From NCBI RefSeq assembly GCF_000153345.1, contig NZ_CH724126.1, positions 154,774 through 218,773 of the forward strand: 64,000 nucleotides of DNA, read 5' to 3'. The notes under the pieces were generated by a model that searched no databases, was not told the origin of the DNA, and saw only the letters and a list, made by a program, of their open reading frames with translations. Position numbers and translations under genes: made by a program. Positions 1 through 8,513 of this stretch are shown here, piece after piece; within the stretch, counting starts at the first letter, position 1, and each line of letters starts with the position of its first letter. This stretch comes from Neptuniibacter caesariensis. GTDB lineage: Bacteria; Pseudomonadota; Gammaproteobacteria; Pseudomonadales; Balneatricaceae.

Positions 1-344
1 GTTTCGTCTCAAGCGAGGCGCATATTCTACTTTGCGCTCATTCAAAGTCAACCGTTTATTTTGCAATTTTGTAAATTTTTTTACTCAGCAACCGGGCTTT
101 GAATCCTGCTGCGTAAGCAATCTAAAAACTCAACGTTTTCAACCACTTACTCAGCCCTTAACTCAGTTCAAAACCGCCTTAATTTGCGGCCTCCCTAAGC
201 AAGGACGGCGAATTCTACAGACATCTCAGAAAGGGTCAACACCCCAATGTAAAAAAACTTAAAAAAACCGTAAAAAAGTGCAGAAACCACTTAAATCGAT
301 CAAAGAACAACCAGAGCTGATTATTTGGCGTACAACTTGGAATA
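1..344. other. Gene-free left edge
   Basis: I see no coding sequence I would support here. The only open frame (plus strand, 76 codons) has no protein-like composition and no ribosome binding site. Two similar short stretches, GGCGCATATTCTAC (17-30) and GGCGAATTCTAC (207-218), lie about 190 bases apart. They could be related promoter or regulatory elements of a gene left of the window, but this is a guess from resemblance only. Confidence 0.4.
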
Positions 345-380
345 AAAAAGGCGGTTTCAACATTCTGAAACCGCCTTTTT
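345..380 (-). terminator. Rho-independent terminator of the tat operon
   Basis: A perfect 10-bp stem (350-359 with 366-375) with a six-base loop is flanked by A and T runs on both sides. It lies 26 bases past the tatC stop on the minus strand and could work in both directions. Confidence 0.85.
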
Positions 381-405
381 GAAGTTCTACTGCAAGATAA
401 GAAGC

Positions 406-1224
406 TTATTTACTGTTCTCTTCCTCTTCTTGCATTGCTTCTGCAAATTCATCCTCTAATTCTTCGTCTTCTTCCTCTTTCTCCTTTCGGACAAAGATCA
501 CACCCAAAAGAATGCCTGCTTCAAACAGTAACCACATTGGAACTGCTAATAAGCTTTGCGAAATAACATCCGGGGGTGTCAGCAACATACCTAAGACAAA
601 GCAACCGACGATTACATAGGCCCTTTTCTGTCGAAGCCCCTCTGGGGTTGCAGCACCTGTCCAGATGAGTAACAAAGTTGCGATTGGAATTTCAAACACA
701 ACACCAAACGCGAAGAACAGCTTCAGAACAAAGTTTAGATAACTACTGATATCCGTCATCACCGCTACATTCTCGGGACCTACGCTGGTAAAGAAGCCGA
801 AGATCAGTGGAAACACCACAAAATAAGCAAAGGCTATACCGGCATAGAAGAGAAAGATGCTTGAGACTAACAACGGAACGGCCAGGCGCTTTTCATGCTT
901 ATATAAACCCGGTGCGATAAATCCCCAGATCTGATGAAGCACAAATGGCATTGCCAGAAAAATCGCAGCAACCAGTGTTAGCTTAAATGGTGCAAAGAAG
1001 GGTGATGTGACATCCGTTGCTATCATACTGGTGCCTTCCGGCAGCAGAGCAGTCAGCGGTGCAGATAAGTAGGTATATAGATCGTTCGCAAAATAGAACA
1101 GACCCAGAAAGATAACTAAGACCGCAAATAGAACATACATAAGTCTCTGGCGTAGTTCCACCAGATGACTGATGAGTGGCTGTTCCTGATCTTGTTCAGG
1201 GGTTCCCTGATTCTTATCACTCAT
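406..1224 (-). CDS. tatC: Sec-independent protein translocase subunit TatC
   Basis: TatC is the polytopic inner-membrane subunit that recognises twin-arginine signal peptides and nucleates the TatA pore. The 272-aa protein has the expected length plus a longer tail, and about six hydrophobic segments. The conserved N-terminal cytoplasmic stretch ([13 protein letters not shown], residues 16-28) is present. The last 25 residues are almost all acidic ([11 protein letters not shown]...), unlike the E. coli protein and typical of salt-adapted relatives. The start codon overlaps the tatB stop by one base, so the genes are translationally coupled. A Tat substrate, the TRAP receptor at 47.9 kb, is encoded in the same window. 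Confidence 0.97.
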   Translation of the reverse strand: MSDKNQGTPEQDQEQPLISHLVELRQRLMYVLFAVLVIFLGLFYFANDLYTYLSAPLTALLPEGTSMIATDVTSPFFAPFKLTLVAAIFLAMPFVLHQIWGFIAPGLYKHEKRLAVPLLVSSIFLFYAGIAFAYFVVFPLIFGFFTSVGPENVAVMTDISSYLNFVLKLFFAFGVVFEIPIATLLLIWTGAATPEGLRQKRAYVIVGCFVLGMLLTPPDVISQSLLAVPMWLLFEAGILLGVIFVRKEKEEEDEELEDEFAEAMQEEEENSK

Positions 1225-1598
1225 TATTTTTTAGTACTAGGTTCTTTATCAGACTCAGCAGGCTCTACAGTCTCTGCCTGTTCTGATTGAGCTTTTAACT
1301 CATCAGGGGACGCTGCTTTTGCAGCCATAGGAGATTCTTCGTTTAGAGCATCCTGGAAAGGCTGACGCATCTCGTTAAGCTCTTTCTCCAGTTCCTCTTT
1401 CTTTATAGCCGTAGTGCGCTTCATCTCTTCAACCCTGAGTTCTTCACTGATCTCAGATTGAATCGAAGAGACTGTCCTACGGATACGCCCCACCCATAAA
1501 CCGACTGTCTTAACGGCCACGGGTAGTTTGTCCGGCCCCAAAACAACCAGGGCCACGACAGCAACGATCAGAATCTCAGCAAAACCAATATCAAACAT
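1224..1598 (-). CDS. tatB: Sec-independent protein translocase subunit TatB
   Basis: TatB forms the signal-peptide receptor complex with TatC. The 124-aa protein has the family layout: a short periplasmic N-terminus ([10 protein letters not shown]), one membrane helix (residues 7-21), the LGPDKLP hinge, an amphipathic helix, and a charged, probably unstructured C-terminus rich in Glu, Ser and Lys. It starts 12 bases after the tatA stop and overlaps tatC by one base. The hinge sequence and the longer helix distinguish it from TatA. It is shorter than E. coli TatB (171 aa), mainly in the tail. Confidence 0.95.
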   Translation of the reverse strand: MFDIGFAEILIVAVVALVVLGPDKLPVAVKTVGLWVGRIRRTVSSIQSEISEELRVEEMKRTTAIKKEELEKELNEMRQPFQDALNEESPMAAKAASPDELKAQSEQAETVEPAESDKEPSTKK

Positions 1599-1610
1599 TA
1601 AGTAAGCCTG

Positions 1611-1868
1611 TTACTTATCAGACTTTTGCTCATCTTTTACATCAGCTTTATTTGCTTCTGTAAAATCAGCATCTTCCTGCTTAATCTGCTTTTGGTCAGC
1701 CTTTTCCTGCTCTTTCTCTTTTTCTTCATCGGTCATAGCTTTCTTGAAGCCTTTTACTGCACCGCCAAGATCACTACCGATGTTTTTGAATTTCTTAGTA
1801 CCAAAAATAAGAATGATGATTGCCAGTACAATTAGTAGCTGCCAAATGCTGATACCACCTAAACCCAT
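1611..1868 (-). CDS. tatA: Sec-independent protein translocase subunit TatA
   Basis: TatA oligomers form the translocation channel of the Tat pathway. The 85-aa protein begins [10 protein letters not shown], has one membrane helix (residues 8-20) and the conserved [14 protein letters not shown] hinge and amphipathic helix, then a Lys/Glu/Asp-rich tail. It is the first gene of tatABC. The broken HIT-family gene and hisE lie just upstream on the same strand, so they may share a transcript. Confidence 0.96.
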   Translation of the reverse strand: MGLGGISIWQLLIVLAIIILIFGTKKFKNIGSDLGGAVKGFKKAMTDEEKEKEQEKADQKQIKQEDADFTEANKADVKDEQKSDK

Positions 1869-1883
1869 TTTTACTCTCCGTTC

Positions 1884-2218
1884 TTACATGGCAGGATCAC
1901 GCCCGCCACCTAAAATATGATAATGCATATGATAAACCTCCTGATGCTCGCCTATACCTGAATAGGTAATAGTACGCTCACCATCAATGAGGCCAGTTCT
2001 CTGCGTAATTTCCGGGATTTCAATACCAGATGTGCAACCAATGCAGCACCCGCCTCCCGAAGGTCATTCAAATTCCGTATATGCTGACATGGTATCACCA
2101 ATAGGTGAACCGGTGCTTTAGGCGCACGGTCTTTAAATGCCACTCTATATTCATCCTGATATACACACTCTGCAGCCTCTTCACCACGGGCTATACAACA
2201 GAACACACAACCGGATAT
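1884..2218 (-). pseudogene. HIT-family (HinT-like) nucleotide-binding protein, frameshifted
   Basis: HIT proteins hydrolyse purine nucleoside phosphoramidates. Two frames together recreate a HinT-like protein. The first (from 2218) gives SGCVFCCIARGEE ... APKAPVHLLVIPCQHI and stops at 1952. The second frame supplies GIEIPEITQRTGLIDGER, then the HIT histidine triad VYHMHYHILGGG and ends at 1884. The shift lies near 2000-2030. The total of 335 bases equals 112 codons less one base, the normal family length. The codon where ATG is expected reads ATA (2216-2218), after an in-frame TAA at 2222-2224; a GTG at 2204-2206 is the only nearby alternative start. The translated first frame lacks the catalytic triad, so no active enzyme is predicted unless the frameshift is a sequencing error. 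Confidence 0.85.
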
Positions 2219-2228
2219 AGGTTAGCCT

Positions 2229-2561
2229 TTATTTTTTATTACGTGACGCTTTCTCTTCCAAACCAGAAAGATCAAAACGTCGAGCTAACTCATCTAATAC
2301 TACCTGAGGTTTTTCACCTAAATGTGACAAAGCCACCAAAGAATGGAACCAAAGGTCAGCGGTTTCATAAATCACATCTTTATTATCGCCGCTTGTTTCC
2401 GCGTCCTTTGCCGCAAGAATCGTTTCAGTCGCTTCTTCACCGACCTTTTCTAAAATCTTATTCAGACCCTTGGCATGCAAACTGGAGACATAAGAACTAT
2501 CCGGAGAAGCACCTTTACGTTGTTCCAAAACTTCGCCCAGTTGAGTTAATACATCACTCAT
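2229..2561 (-). CDS. hisE: Phosphoribosyl-ATP pyrophosphatase
   Basis: HisE hydrolyses phosphoribosyl-ATP to phosphoribosyl-AMP in the second step of histidine synthesis. The 110-aa protein carries the MazG-like all-alpha fold signatures [14 protein letters not shown] and [14 protein letters not shown], whose acidic residues bind magnesium. I place the start at the ATG giving [12 protein letters not shown]; the frame stays open 15 codons further upstream, but that extension does not look like family sequence. In Pseudomonas the order is ubiB-hisI-hisE-tatA. Here hisI is absent between ubiB and hisE. Confidence 0.93.
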   Translation of the reverse strand: MSDVLTQLGEVLEQRKGASPDSSYVSSLHAKGLNKILEKVGEEATETILAAKDAETSGDNKDVIYETADLWFHSLVALSHLGEKPQVVLDELARRFDLSGLEEKASRNKK

Positions 2562-2648
2562 CTCATATCTCACTTTAGTTATTGCTAATTCACGTTGCGG
2601 AAGCATACCCGATCAATATTACTTCCACCATCCCCTCCTAAAGGAGGA

Positions 2649-4283
2649 CTAACTCCTTTTAAAGAGCAGGAACAACCCTATCGCCCCCAGCAACCAGCTA
2701 CTCGGAGGAAGCTCACATAACCATTCCATCATAGCGGGATTAGATACTGCGAGAGCCGCAATAATAAACAGTATCCCGGCATAGCGTCGACGACTGCTAC
2801 GCGTCTCCAGCTCATCCTTAGCCTGCTGGTAGGCCCTGATATCTCGCTGACGACTGTTATCTAAGTTACGGACCTGATTTAGCGCATCAAATACCAACTG
2901 CGGCATATGAGGCATCTTTTCCAACCAATCAGGTGCTTGCTGTTTGATTGAACGATAAACCCCTTTGGGACCCATTCGCTCTTTCATCCAGTTTTCAAGG
3001 AAAGGCTTCGCGGTTTTCCACAGATCCAGATCAGGATAAAGCTGACGGCCTAACCCTTCTATATTCAGCAAGGTTTTTTGCAGGAGCACCAGTTGCGGCT
3101 GAACCTCCATATTGAAGCGTCTGGCCGTCTGGAACAATCCTAACAACACCTGACCAAAGGAGATCTCTTTAAGCGGCTTTTCAAAAATAGGCTCACAAAC
3201 ACTACGTATAGCAGTTTCAAATGCATCAACATTTGTATCCGCTGGGACCCAACCTGAATCCACATGAAGCTGTGCTACTAAGCGGTAATCCCGCTTAAAG
3301 AAGGCCAGAAAGTTACGCGCCAGGTAGCTTTGGTCTTCGGGAGTCAGAGAACCGATGATGCCGAAATCTACCGCGATATATTGGGGGGATGATGGATTAT
3401 TGCGCGATACAAAGATGTTTCCCGGGTGCATATCTGCGTGGAAGAAGCTGTCCCTGAACACTTGAGTGAAGAAAATCTCTACCCCTCGTTCAGCGAGTAG
3501 TTTCATATTGGTATTCTGCTCATTGAGCTGATCAACTTCAGCCACAGGGATACCATGAATACGTTCCATTACAAGAACATTTGCACGTGTGAAATCCCAG
3601 TAGATTTCCGGAATATAAAGAATATCGCTGTTTTCAAAGTTGCGTCTTAGCTGCGACCCATTGGCCGCTTCTTTACGCAGATCTAACTCATCAAAAATGG
3701 TTTGTTCGTATTCCGAAACCACTTCAACCGGGCGCAATCGGCGGCCTTCCTGCCAAACAGCCTGTACCAGTCGAGCCATGGTATACAACAAGTCGACATC
3801 TTTTCTGATGGTTTTGCCAATACCTGGACGAATCACTTTAACGACAACCTCTCGGCCATCATTCATCGTCGCTTTATGTACCTGTGCCACCGAAGCAGAA
3901 GCCAGTGGCTCTACCTCAAATTCAGAGAATAGCTCTGATACAGGCTGTTCAAGCGCTTGCTCTATAAGCGCCTGAGCTTTAGGTCCCGAGAAGGGAGGCA
4001 CCCGATCCTGAAGTTTCTTCAGTTCTTCCGCTAACTCATCAGGTAACAGGTCACGACGCGTCGACAGCATCTGGCCAAATTTGATAAATACCGGACCCAG
4101 CGCTTCAAGCGCTAAACGTACCCTAACGGCCTCGGGCTGACGCGCAGGAATCAGGTATCGCCATAACATCAACCAGAACAGCACCCTCGCATACCAGGGC
4201 AGCGAGAGGCTTAAAAATAAGGTATCTAAACGATAACGAGCGAATACCTGAACTATCTTCAGAATGCGTGAAAGACGTTTCAC
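2649..4283 (-). CDS. ubiB: UbiB, ABC1/ADCK-type atypical kinase for ubiquinone synthesis
   Basis: UbiB is a membrane-bound kinase-like ATPase needed for ubiquinone biosynthesis, thought to help extract hydrophobic precursors from the membrane. The 544-aa protein is full length. It shows the family KxGQ motif ([16 protein letters not shown], near residue 67), the alanine-rich nucleotide loop (ASASVAQVH), the catalytic HADMHPGN and the metal-binding VDFG motif. Two hydrophobic helices close the C-terminus. The usual neighbours ubiE and ubiJ are not here; the upstream gene on the same strand is a diguanylate cyclase. UbiC and UbiA of the same pathway are encoded near 32 kb. Confidence 0.97.
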   Translation of the reverse strand: MKRLSRILKIVQVFARYRLDTLFLSLSLPWYARVLFWLMLWRYLIPARQPEAVRVRLALEALGPVFIKFGQMLSTRRDLLPDELAEELKKLQDRVPPFSGPKAQALIEQALEQPVSELFSEFEVEPLASASVAQVHKATMNDGREVVVKVIRPGIGKTIRKDVDLLYTMARLVQAVWQEGRRLRPVEVVSEYEQTIFDELDLRKEAANGSQLRRNFENSDILYIPEIYWDFTRANVLVMERIHGIPVAEVDQLNEQNTNMKLLAERGVEIFFTQVFRDSFFHADMHPGNIFVSRNNPSSPQYIAVDFGIIGSLTPEDQSYLARNFLAFFKRDYRLVAQLHVDSGWVPADTNVDAFETAIRSVCEPIFEKPLKEISFGQVLLGLFQTARRFNMEVQPQLVLLQKTLLNIEGLGRQLYPDLDLWKTAKPFLENWMKERMGPKGVYRSIKQQAPDWLEKMPHMPQLVFDALNQVRNLDNSRQRDIRAYQQAKDELETRSSRRRYAGILFIIAALAVSNPAMMEWLCELPPSSWLLGAIGLFLLFKRS

Positions 4284-4331
4284 TGCGGGGAAACCCTGTT
4301 ACAAATATTTAAAAAAAAGAAATCGCCGGTG

Positions 4332-5921
4332 TTAATTTGACCGAACCAGATTTCGTCCATCCTCTTTGGCCTGATAAAGGGCCTCGTCAGCACGGGTAAA
4401 GACATCATCAAGGGAGTCTCCCTCTTTAATCTCTGTAACACCGAACGACATTGTAATCCCCACGGGCTTGCCATGGAAATTAAATGGACTACTAGCAAGG
4501 GACTCGCGCAACTTATCCATTGCCTGCGCTGCTTCCTCAGCAACAGTAGATGGCAGAAGAATAACAAATTCCTCTCCACCATAGCGGGCAACAAAATCAG
4601 TAACACGGATATTTTTGGTGATCACTTTAGCGACCAGGCGAAGCACTTTATCGCCCGCTAAATGACCGTAGGTATCATTGATCTTTTTAAAGAAATCCAG
4701 ATCCGCAACCACAACTGAGAAGGAGGTACGGTAACGGGACCAACGCTCATATTCCTGAGCAATCTGCTCGTCGTAAGCGGCACGATTCGGCAAACCGGTG
4801 AGAGGGTCAGTACGCGCGCGTAAACGCTCCTCTTCCATATGCGCCTTAACCTTACGGGTCTCCTCTTCCATCTGTTCGACTTTTCCGATCAGATCTTCAT
4901 AACGACCCTGAAGGCGTTGTTCACGCTGTTCTTCTTTTTTCTTGAAACTATCCATCGCCTTAACCAGACCGGATAGCTGCTGTGAAACTGCTTTTTTAAG
5001 GTCACCGATCTCGTGGGTATTCTTCACGGTCAGGTGTAATTTTTTAACATCTCGGCGTACCTGAAGATCCAGATCTTTCTGACTCTGGCCAATTTCAGCC
5101 TGCTCCTGGCGACTATCCACAACGAATGTCTGTACTTCATTAAGACGTGAGCTCAGCTCGATCAGATAGTTCTCAAAATCTTCACTGGTGTTACTTGTAG
5201 ACTTAATAACCAGCTGCACTACCTGATGAACGATCTCCGGAAGGTGTGGAAGCTCAAAGCCCTTCTCAATACGTTTGACCAGTTCACGAGCATTTGGAGT
5301 TTCTTCTTTGGGTACATAAAGGCCGCTAATCAGCTCTAGCAGTTCCGCGCCAATACGATTAAGGAGAATACGTACTTCATCGCCTAAGGCTTCGCTTGAG
5401 GCTGTCGCGTCCAGAGAGAAATCACTGTCACTGAAAGAAGCATCCGATTCGGTACCGGTTTCAATATGGCTTTGCAGCTCTATAAGGTCACGAAGTACCG
5501 ACGGCAGTTCATAAACTTTTTCTTCGACATCTTTACTGCGCTTTTCCAGAGAATCCAGCAAGTTCTGCGAACCGCTGTTCTGCACCTGGGTTCGCAACAT
5601 CCGTATCCATTTAAGGAGTGCCGCCACGGTATCTTTGGCATTGCGGGCTCGCGTTTCTTCGCGATTCTGGATCTGTTTTTCGACACGGCGGCTGATTTTT
5701 TGCAGGAAACCAAGGTGCTCGACACACTGATCCTGAAGCAGAGGCTTAAGCGCACTTAGCTCAGTATCAAATTCAGAGTTTTCACCCTCTAAGGCGACAG
5801 AGAAATGACTCGCAAGAAGACGCAATTGTTGCTCAGTGTCCAGGCTTTTCCGTTCGAATTGCTCAAACTCCTGGGTGAGTTCCCGGTATTTTTTCTTCCA
5901 GTCTACGTTTTCTTCCGCCAC
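4332..5921 (-). CDS. Diguanylate cyclase with long coiled-coil N-terminus (DgcH-like)
   Basis: This enzyme is predicted to make cyclic di-GMP from two GTP. The first 330 residues are rich in charged heptads and lack membrane segments, suggesting a cytoplasmic coiled-coil dimeriser. The C-terminal GGDEF domain has an intact GGEEF active site (about residues 448-452) and an RxxD inhibitory site (RVTD) five residues before it, so product inhibition is expected. I prefer the GTG at 5921 because GAGGAAA lies just before it; an in-frame GTG six codons upstream has no such site. The gene sits next to dsbA and cytochrome c4 as the PA5487 (dgcH) gene does in Pseudomonas aeruginosa. Confidence 0.9.
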   Translation of the reverse strand: MAEENVDWKKKYRELTQEFEQFERKSLDTEQQLRLLASHFSVALEGENSEFDTELSALKPLLQDQCVEHLGFLQKISRRVEKQIQNREETRARNAKDTVAALLKWIRMLRTQVQNSGSQNLLDSLEKRSKDVEEKVYELPSVLRDLIELQSHIETGTESDASFSDSDFSLDATASSEALGDEVRILLNRIGAELLELISGLYVPKEETPNARELVKRIEKGFELPHLPEIVHQVVQLVIKSTSNTSEDFENYLIELSSRLNEVQTFVVDSRQEQAEIGQSQKDLDLQVRRDVKKLHLTVKNTHEIGDLKKAVSQQLSGLVKAMDSFKKKEEQREQRLQGRYEDLIGKVEQMEEETRKVKAHMEEERLRARTDPLTGLPNRAAYDEQIAQEYERWSRYRTSFSVVVADLDFFKKINDTYGHLAGDKVLRLVAKVITKNIRVTDFVARYGGEEFVILLPSTVAEEAAQAMDKLRESLASSPFNFHGKPVGITMSFGVTEIKEGDSLDDVFTRADEALYQAKEDGRNLVRSN

Positions 5922-6010
5922 GCGATTTCCTCGGAGCACAGTACAAACAATGTCGGTTAAGATTATGTTAGTCGAACTCTGACTTCCACACTAGGGCTGA
6001 AATCAACGCT

Positions 6011-6046
6011 AAAACAAAAAAACGCCCATAAAGGGCGTTTTTTTTA
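6011..6046 (-). terminator. Rho-independent terminator after dsbA
   Basis: A 7-bp stem AACGCCC/GGGCGTT (6021-6027 with 6033-6039) has A-rich sequence to its left and eight T to its right. It lies 19 bases past the dsbA stop and can act for minus-strand transcription. Confidence 0.85.
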
Positions 6047-6057
6047 CTCAGATCTGA

Positions 6058-6678
6058 TTAGTTCGCTGAATTACGTTCTTTTTCTACCAAGTAATCGACA
6101 ACTTCAAGCATCTGCTTATGACCACCCGCCATCGCAGCGGTAACCTGATACTTACCATTGACCACCATCGCCGGAACACCCTGAATCTGATATTTCGTCA
6201 GCTTCTGGTCACCCTGTCTTAGCTTGGTATTAACGGCAAACGATTTAAACGCACTCTTGAACTTCTTAGGTTCAACACCCAGGTTGCTATAGAAATCTGC
6301 GAAGTCATCAACACTTCTGAAACGACGACGCTCTACATGTACAGCATGAAAGGTCGGCTCATGGGTTTTATCCAGTGTATTCAATACCTCTGAAGCGTAG
6401 TAAGCACGCGCCATCTGTTCCCAGCTAGGGTTCCAGGCAGCCGGAACACGAACAAAATTCACATCTTCGCTCTTGTTCTTATCCCAATGCTTAATCAATG
6501 GTTCAAAGCTATTACAATGCGGGCACGGGTAACCAAACATCTCGATAACTTCAATTTTACCCTTATTAGAAGTCAGGCCTGGTGCTACCTGTTTGTAATG
6601 AACACCCTCTTTATACTCTTCTGCTTGAACCATAAATGGCAGAAGCAGAGCCACTAACATCAACCCAAACTTTTTCAT
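6058..6678 (-). CDS. dsbA: Thiol:disulfide interchange protein DsbA
   Basis: DsbA introduces disulfide bonds into periplasmic proteins and is reoxidised by DsbB. The start chosen gives MKKFGLMLVALLLPF, a typical Sec signal peptide ending VQA-EE, preceded by GGAG at a suitable distance; the open frame reaches seven codons further up without a better site. The mature protein has the thioredoxin-fold active site CPHC at about residues 52-55 (GYPCPHCNSFEP) and the cis-proline loop IQGVPAMVVNG. The length of 206 aa is normal. Its own terminator and that of the c4 gene flank it, so it is probably monocistronic. Confidence 0.97.
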   Translation of the reverse strand: MKKFGLMLVALLLPFMVQAEEYKEGVHYKQVAPGLTSNKGKIEVIEMFGYPCPHCNSFEPLIKHWDKNKSEDVNFVRVPAAWNPSWEQMARAYYASEVLNTLDKTHEPTFHAVHVERRRFRSVDDFADFYSNLGVEPKKFKSAFKSFAVNTKLRQGDQKLTKYQIQGVPAMVVNGKYQVTAAMAGGHKQMLEVVDYLVEKERNSAN

Positions 6679-6748
6679 TATTACTTGCTCCGAACACAAT
6701 AAGACGGGGTGGTAGACAATAAAACAAATTATAAGTTCCTACCAGACA

Positions 6749-6779
6749 CAAAAAAGGCAGCCTAAGCTGCCTTTTTTTA
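6749..6779 (-). terminator. Rho-independent terminator after cytochrome c4 gene
   Basis: A perfect stem AAAAAGGCAGC / GCTGCCTTTTT (loop CTAA, 6762-6765) with long A and T runs lies 14 bases past the cytochrome c4 stop. Confidence 0.88.
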
Positions 6780-6792
6780 ACCTGAGCTGAAC

Positions 6793-7398
6793 TTACTTGC
6801 TCAAACCCTGAATGTAGCTAGATACAGCTTTCATTTCAGCATCGCTCAGCTTAGCAGCGATATCCTGCATCATCTGCTGAGGATCGTTGTTACGCTCACC
6901 TTTGCGGAATGCCTGAAGCTGTTTTTCAGTGTAAGCAGCGTGCTGACCACCGATTGCTGGGAAACCAGCCTGGCCGTTACCTTCACCTGTTGGTGCGTGG
7001 CAAGCAGTACATGCAGCTACACCTTTAGAAGCGATACCCGCGCGGTAAATCTTCTGGCCCTGTTCAACCAGATCTTTAGCCGCATGACCAACTGTACCGT
7101 TTTGCTTAGCGAAGTAAGCAGCGATATCAGCAATGTCCTGATCGCTCATTGCATCCAGAAGACCAGTCATCTCTACAACAGGACGCTTACCGGATTTGAT
7201 ATCATCCATCTGCTTGATCAGGTATTTTTCATTCTGACCTGCCAGCTTAGGGAAGTTAGCGATCGCGCTGTTACCGTCAGCACCGTGACAAGCAGCACAT
7301 ACAGCAGTTTTGCCTTTACCTGCAGCAGCATCACCTGCCGCGTGAGCTACACCAGTGATACCAATGGTCACCAGCAAGCTAATCAGTAGTTTATTCAT
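6793..7398 (-). CDS. Dihaem cytochrome c4
   Basis: Cytochrome c4 is a periplasmic, often membrane-associated, two-haem electron carrier that feeds terminal oxidases. The chosen start gives MNKLLISLLVTIGITGVAHA, a clear signal peptide. The open frame extends 58 codons upstream, but that part lies in the divergent promoter region and is not protein-like. The 201-aa product has two repeated c-type domains, each with a CxxCH haem site (CAACH and CTACH), plus downstream methionines as likely sixth ligands. It is divergent from engB, the same arrangement as cc4/engB in Pseudomonas. Confidence 0.95.
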   Translation of the reverse strand: MNKLLISLLVTIGITGVAHAAGDAAAGKGKTAVCAACHGADGNSAIANFPKLAGQNEKYLIKQMDDIKSGKRPVVEMTGLLDAMSDQDIADIAAYFAKQNGTVGHAAKDLVEQGQKIYRAGIASKGVAACTACHAPTGEGNGQAGFPAIGGQHAAYTEKQLQAFRKGERNNDPQQMMQDIAAKLSDAEMKAVSSYIQGLSK

Positions 7399-7617
7399 CG
7401 ATGAACCCAGACTCTTGCTATTAAAATTTTTTGGACGGCCAAATGCATGATGACAAAGGCAAAATGCGGCGACCGATCTTATCCTCACTTCCCCGCGGAC
7501 TAGAGCTAAAGCCTGAACGCAGGTAAAATTGGCGCAATTATAAACCAATATCCACACAAACTGGAACGGCAATCTCTGTTCCTTTAGTAGTGATTTGCCA
7601 AAAAGCGACCAAAAAAT

Positions 7618-8274
7618 ATGTCTTCAGATCAAAGAATTGTTCACTATAACTCCGCGCGATTTAATAAAAGCGCGGCAAAATTACATCAGTGCCCGGAAGA
7701 TATTGGCGCTGAAGTGGCGTTCGCGGGTCGCTCAAATGCGGGTAAATCCAGCGCCATTAACACACTGACCAACAACGGCAAGCTGGCCCGCACGTCAAAA
7801 ACCCCCGGCCGAACTCAGCTCATCAACTTTTTTGATCTAAACCTTGAAGGTGTTCGTCTGGTCGATCTACCTGGTTATGGTTATGCGAAAGTACCTGTAG
7901 AGATGAAAGTTCACTGGCAAAAGCACCTGGGTGAGTATCTGGAGAAACGCCAGTGCCTTCAGGGGGTGGTATTGGTGATGGATATCCGCCACCCAATGAA
8001 AGAGTTTGACCAGATGATGGTCGAATGGTGCGAAAATTCGCAAATGCCGCTACACGTTCTGCTAACAAAAGCGGATAAACTGAAAAAAGGGCCCGCCCAA
8101 TCGACCATGCTAAAACTCCGTAAAGAGTTACAGGCCGTGCTGGGAGATCTGGTCACCGTACAAACCTTTTCTGCTTTGAAGAAACAAGGTGTAGATCAGC
8201 TGCGTAATCGCCTGGATCATTGGCTTCTGCCTGAAGAGACGGACTTTGAGAGTGAAGTAATAACAGAAGAATAA
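7618..8274 (+). CDS. engB: Ribosome biogenesis GTP-binding protein EngB (YihA/YsxC)
   Basis: EngB is an essential TRAFAC-class GTPase acting in late large-subunit ribosome assembly. The 218-aa protein has the P-loop GRSNAGKSS (residues 37-45), the G2 threonine in KTPGRTQ, the G3 motif [11 protein letters not shown], the G4 motif TKAD and the G5 serine-alanine. The closing acidic tail is common. It is divergent from the cytochrome c4 gene and convergent with polA, with a small-RNA-like gene filling the 3' gap. Confidence 0.97.
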   Translation: MSSDQRIVHYNSARFNKSAAKLHQCPEDIGAEVAFAGRSNAGKSSAINTLTNNGKLARTSKTPGRTQLINFFDLNLEGVRLVDLPGYGYAKVPVEMKVHWQKHLGEYLEKRQCLQGVVLVMDIRHPMKEFDQMMVEWCENSQMPLHVLLTKADKLKKGPAQSTMLKLRKELQAVLGDLVTVQTFSALKKQGVDQLRNRLDHWLLPEETDFESEVITEE

Positions 8275-8385
8275 AAGAAAGCCCTGGGAAACTTAGGAAG
8301 GGGAACTGTCAATTTCTCAGGGCTTTAACGCATGCTTGTTGTAAAGAGCCACAACCATGGCTAGATGAACGTATACGTGACTCTT
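8272..8385 (-). ncRNA. Candidate sRNA in the ErsA/Spot 42 position (engB-polA gap)
   Basis: The minus strand reads as a compact sRNA of about 114 nt. It starts six bases after a sigma-E-type -10 element. A 5' hairpin pairs AAGAGTCAC (8385-8377) with GTGGCTCTT (8352-8344), nine continuous pairs with one G-U. A linker follows, then a terminator-like stem pairing AAAGCCCTG (8326-8318) with CAGGGCTTT (8286-8278), extended past one mismatch by GAAA/TTTC, and ending in TTTCTTTTAT. Its 21-base loop (8312-8292) holds the pyrimidine-rich CAGTTCCCCTTCC, a plausible seed against Shine-Dalgarno regions. Spot 42 of E. coli and the AlgU-dependent ErsA of P. aeruginosa lie in this same gap. Homology to either was not tested; the identity is inferred from position, promoter and fold. 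Confidence 0.7.
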
Positions 8386-8390
8386 AAAAA

Positions 8391-8417
8391 GTAGACCTGC
8401 TTTGAAAATGAAAGTTC
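8391..8417 (-). promoter_or_regulatory. ECF sigma-E/AlgU-type promoter of the candidate sRNA
   Basis: On the minus strand GAACTT (8417-8412, preceded by GGG) is followed after exactly 16 bases by TCTAC (8395-8391). The known AlgU (sigma-22) consensus is GAACTT-N16/17-TCTGA, so this differs at one position of the -10 element. The predicted transcript start is near 8385, where the first base of the 5' stem lies. Envelope stress is the expected inducer. Confidence 0.7.
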
Positions 8418-8424
8418 CCCAGAT

Positions 8425-8456
8425 AGCTCAAAAAATATACAAACATTTTTTGAGCT
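8425..8456 (-). terminator. A/T-rich hairpin downstream of polA
   Basis: A perfect 12-bp inverted repeat (AGCTCAAAAAAT with ATTTTTTGAGCT, loop of eight) lies 57 bases beyond the polA stop. It may end the polA transcript and insulate the sRNA promoter just beyond it. The stem is A/T-rich and no clean U tract follows, so the call is tentative. Confidence 0.5.
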
Positions 8457-8513
8457 TCTGATATCAGGTACTTAGAAAGGAATGCCAAGTCACAATAGCT
8501 TTTGCAACCCTTA

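Noticed and set aside
2105-2578. Plus-strand open frame of 157 codons
   Set aside because: It lies wholly opposite hisE and the HIT gene, which have family matches; composition is not protein-like.
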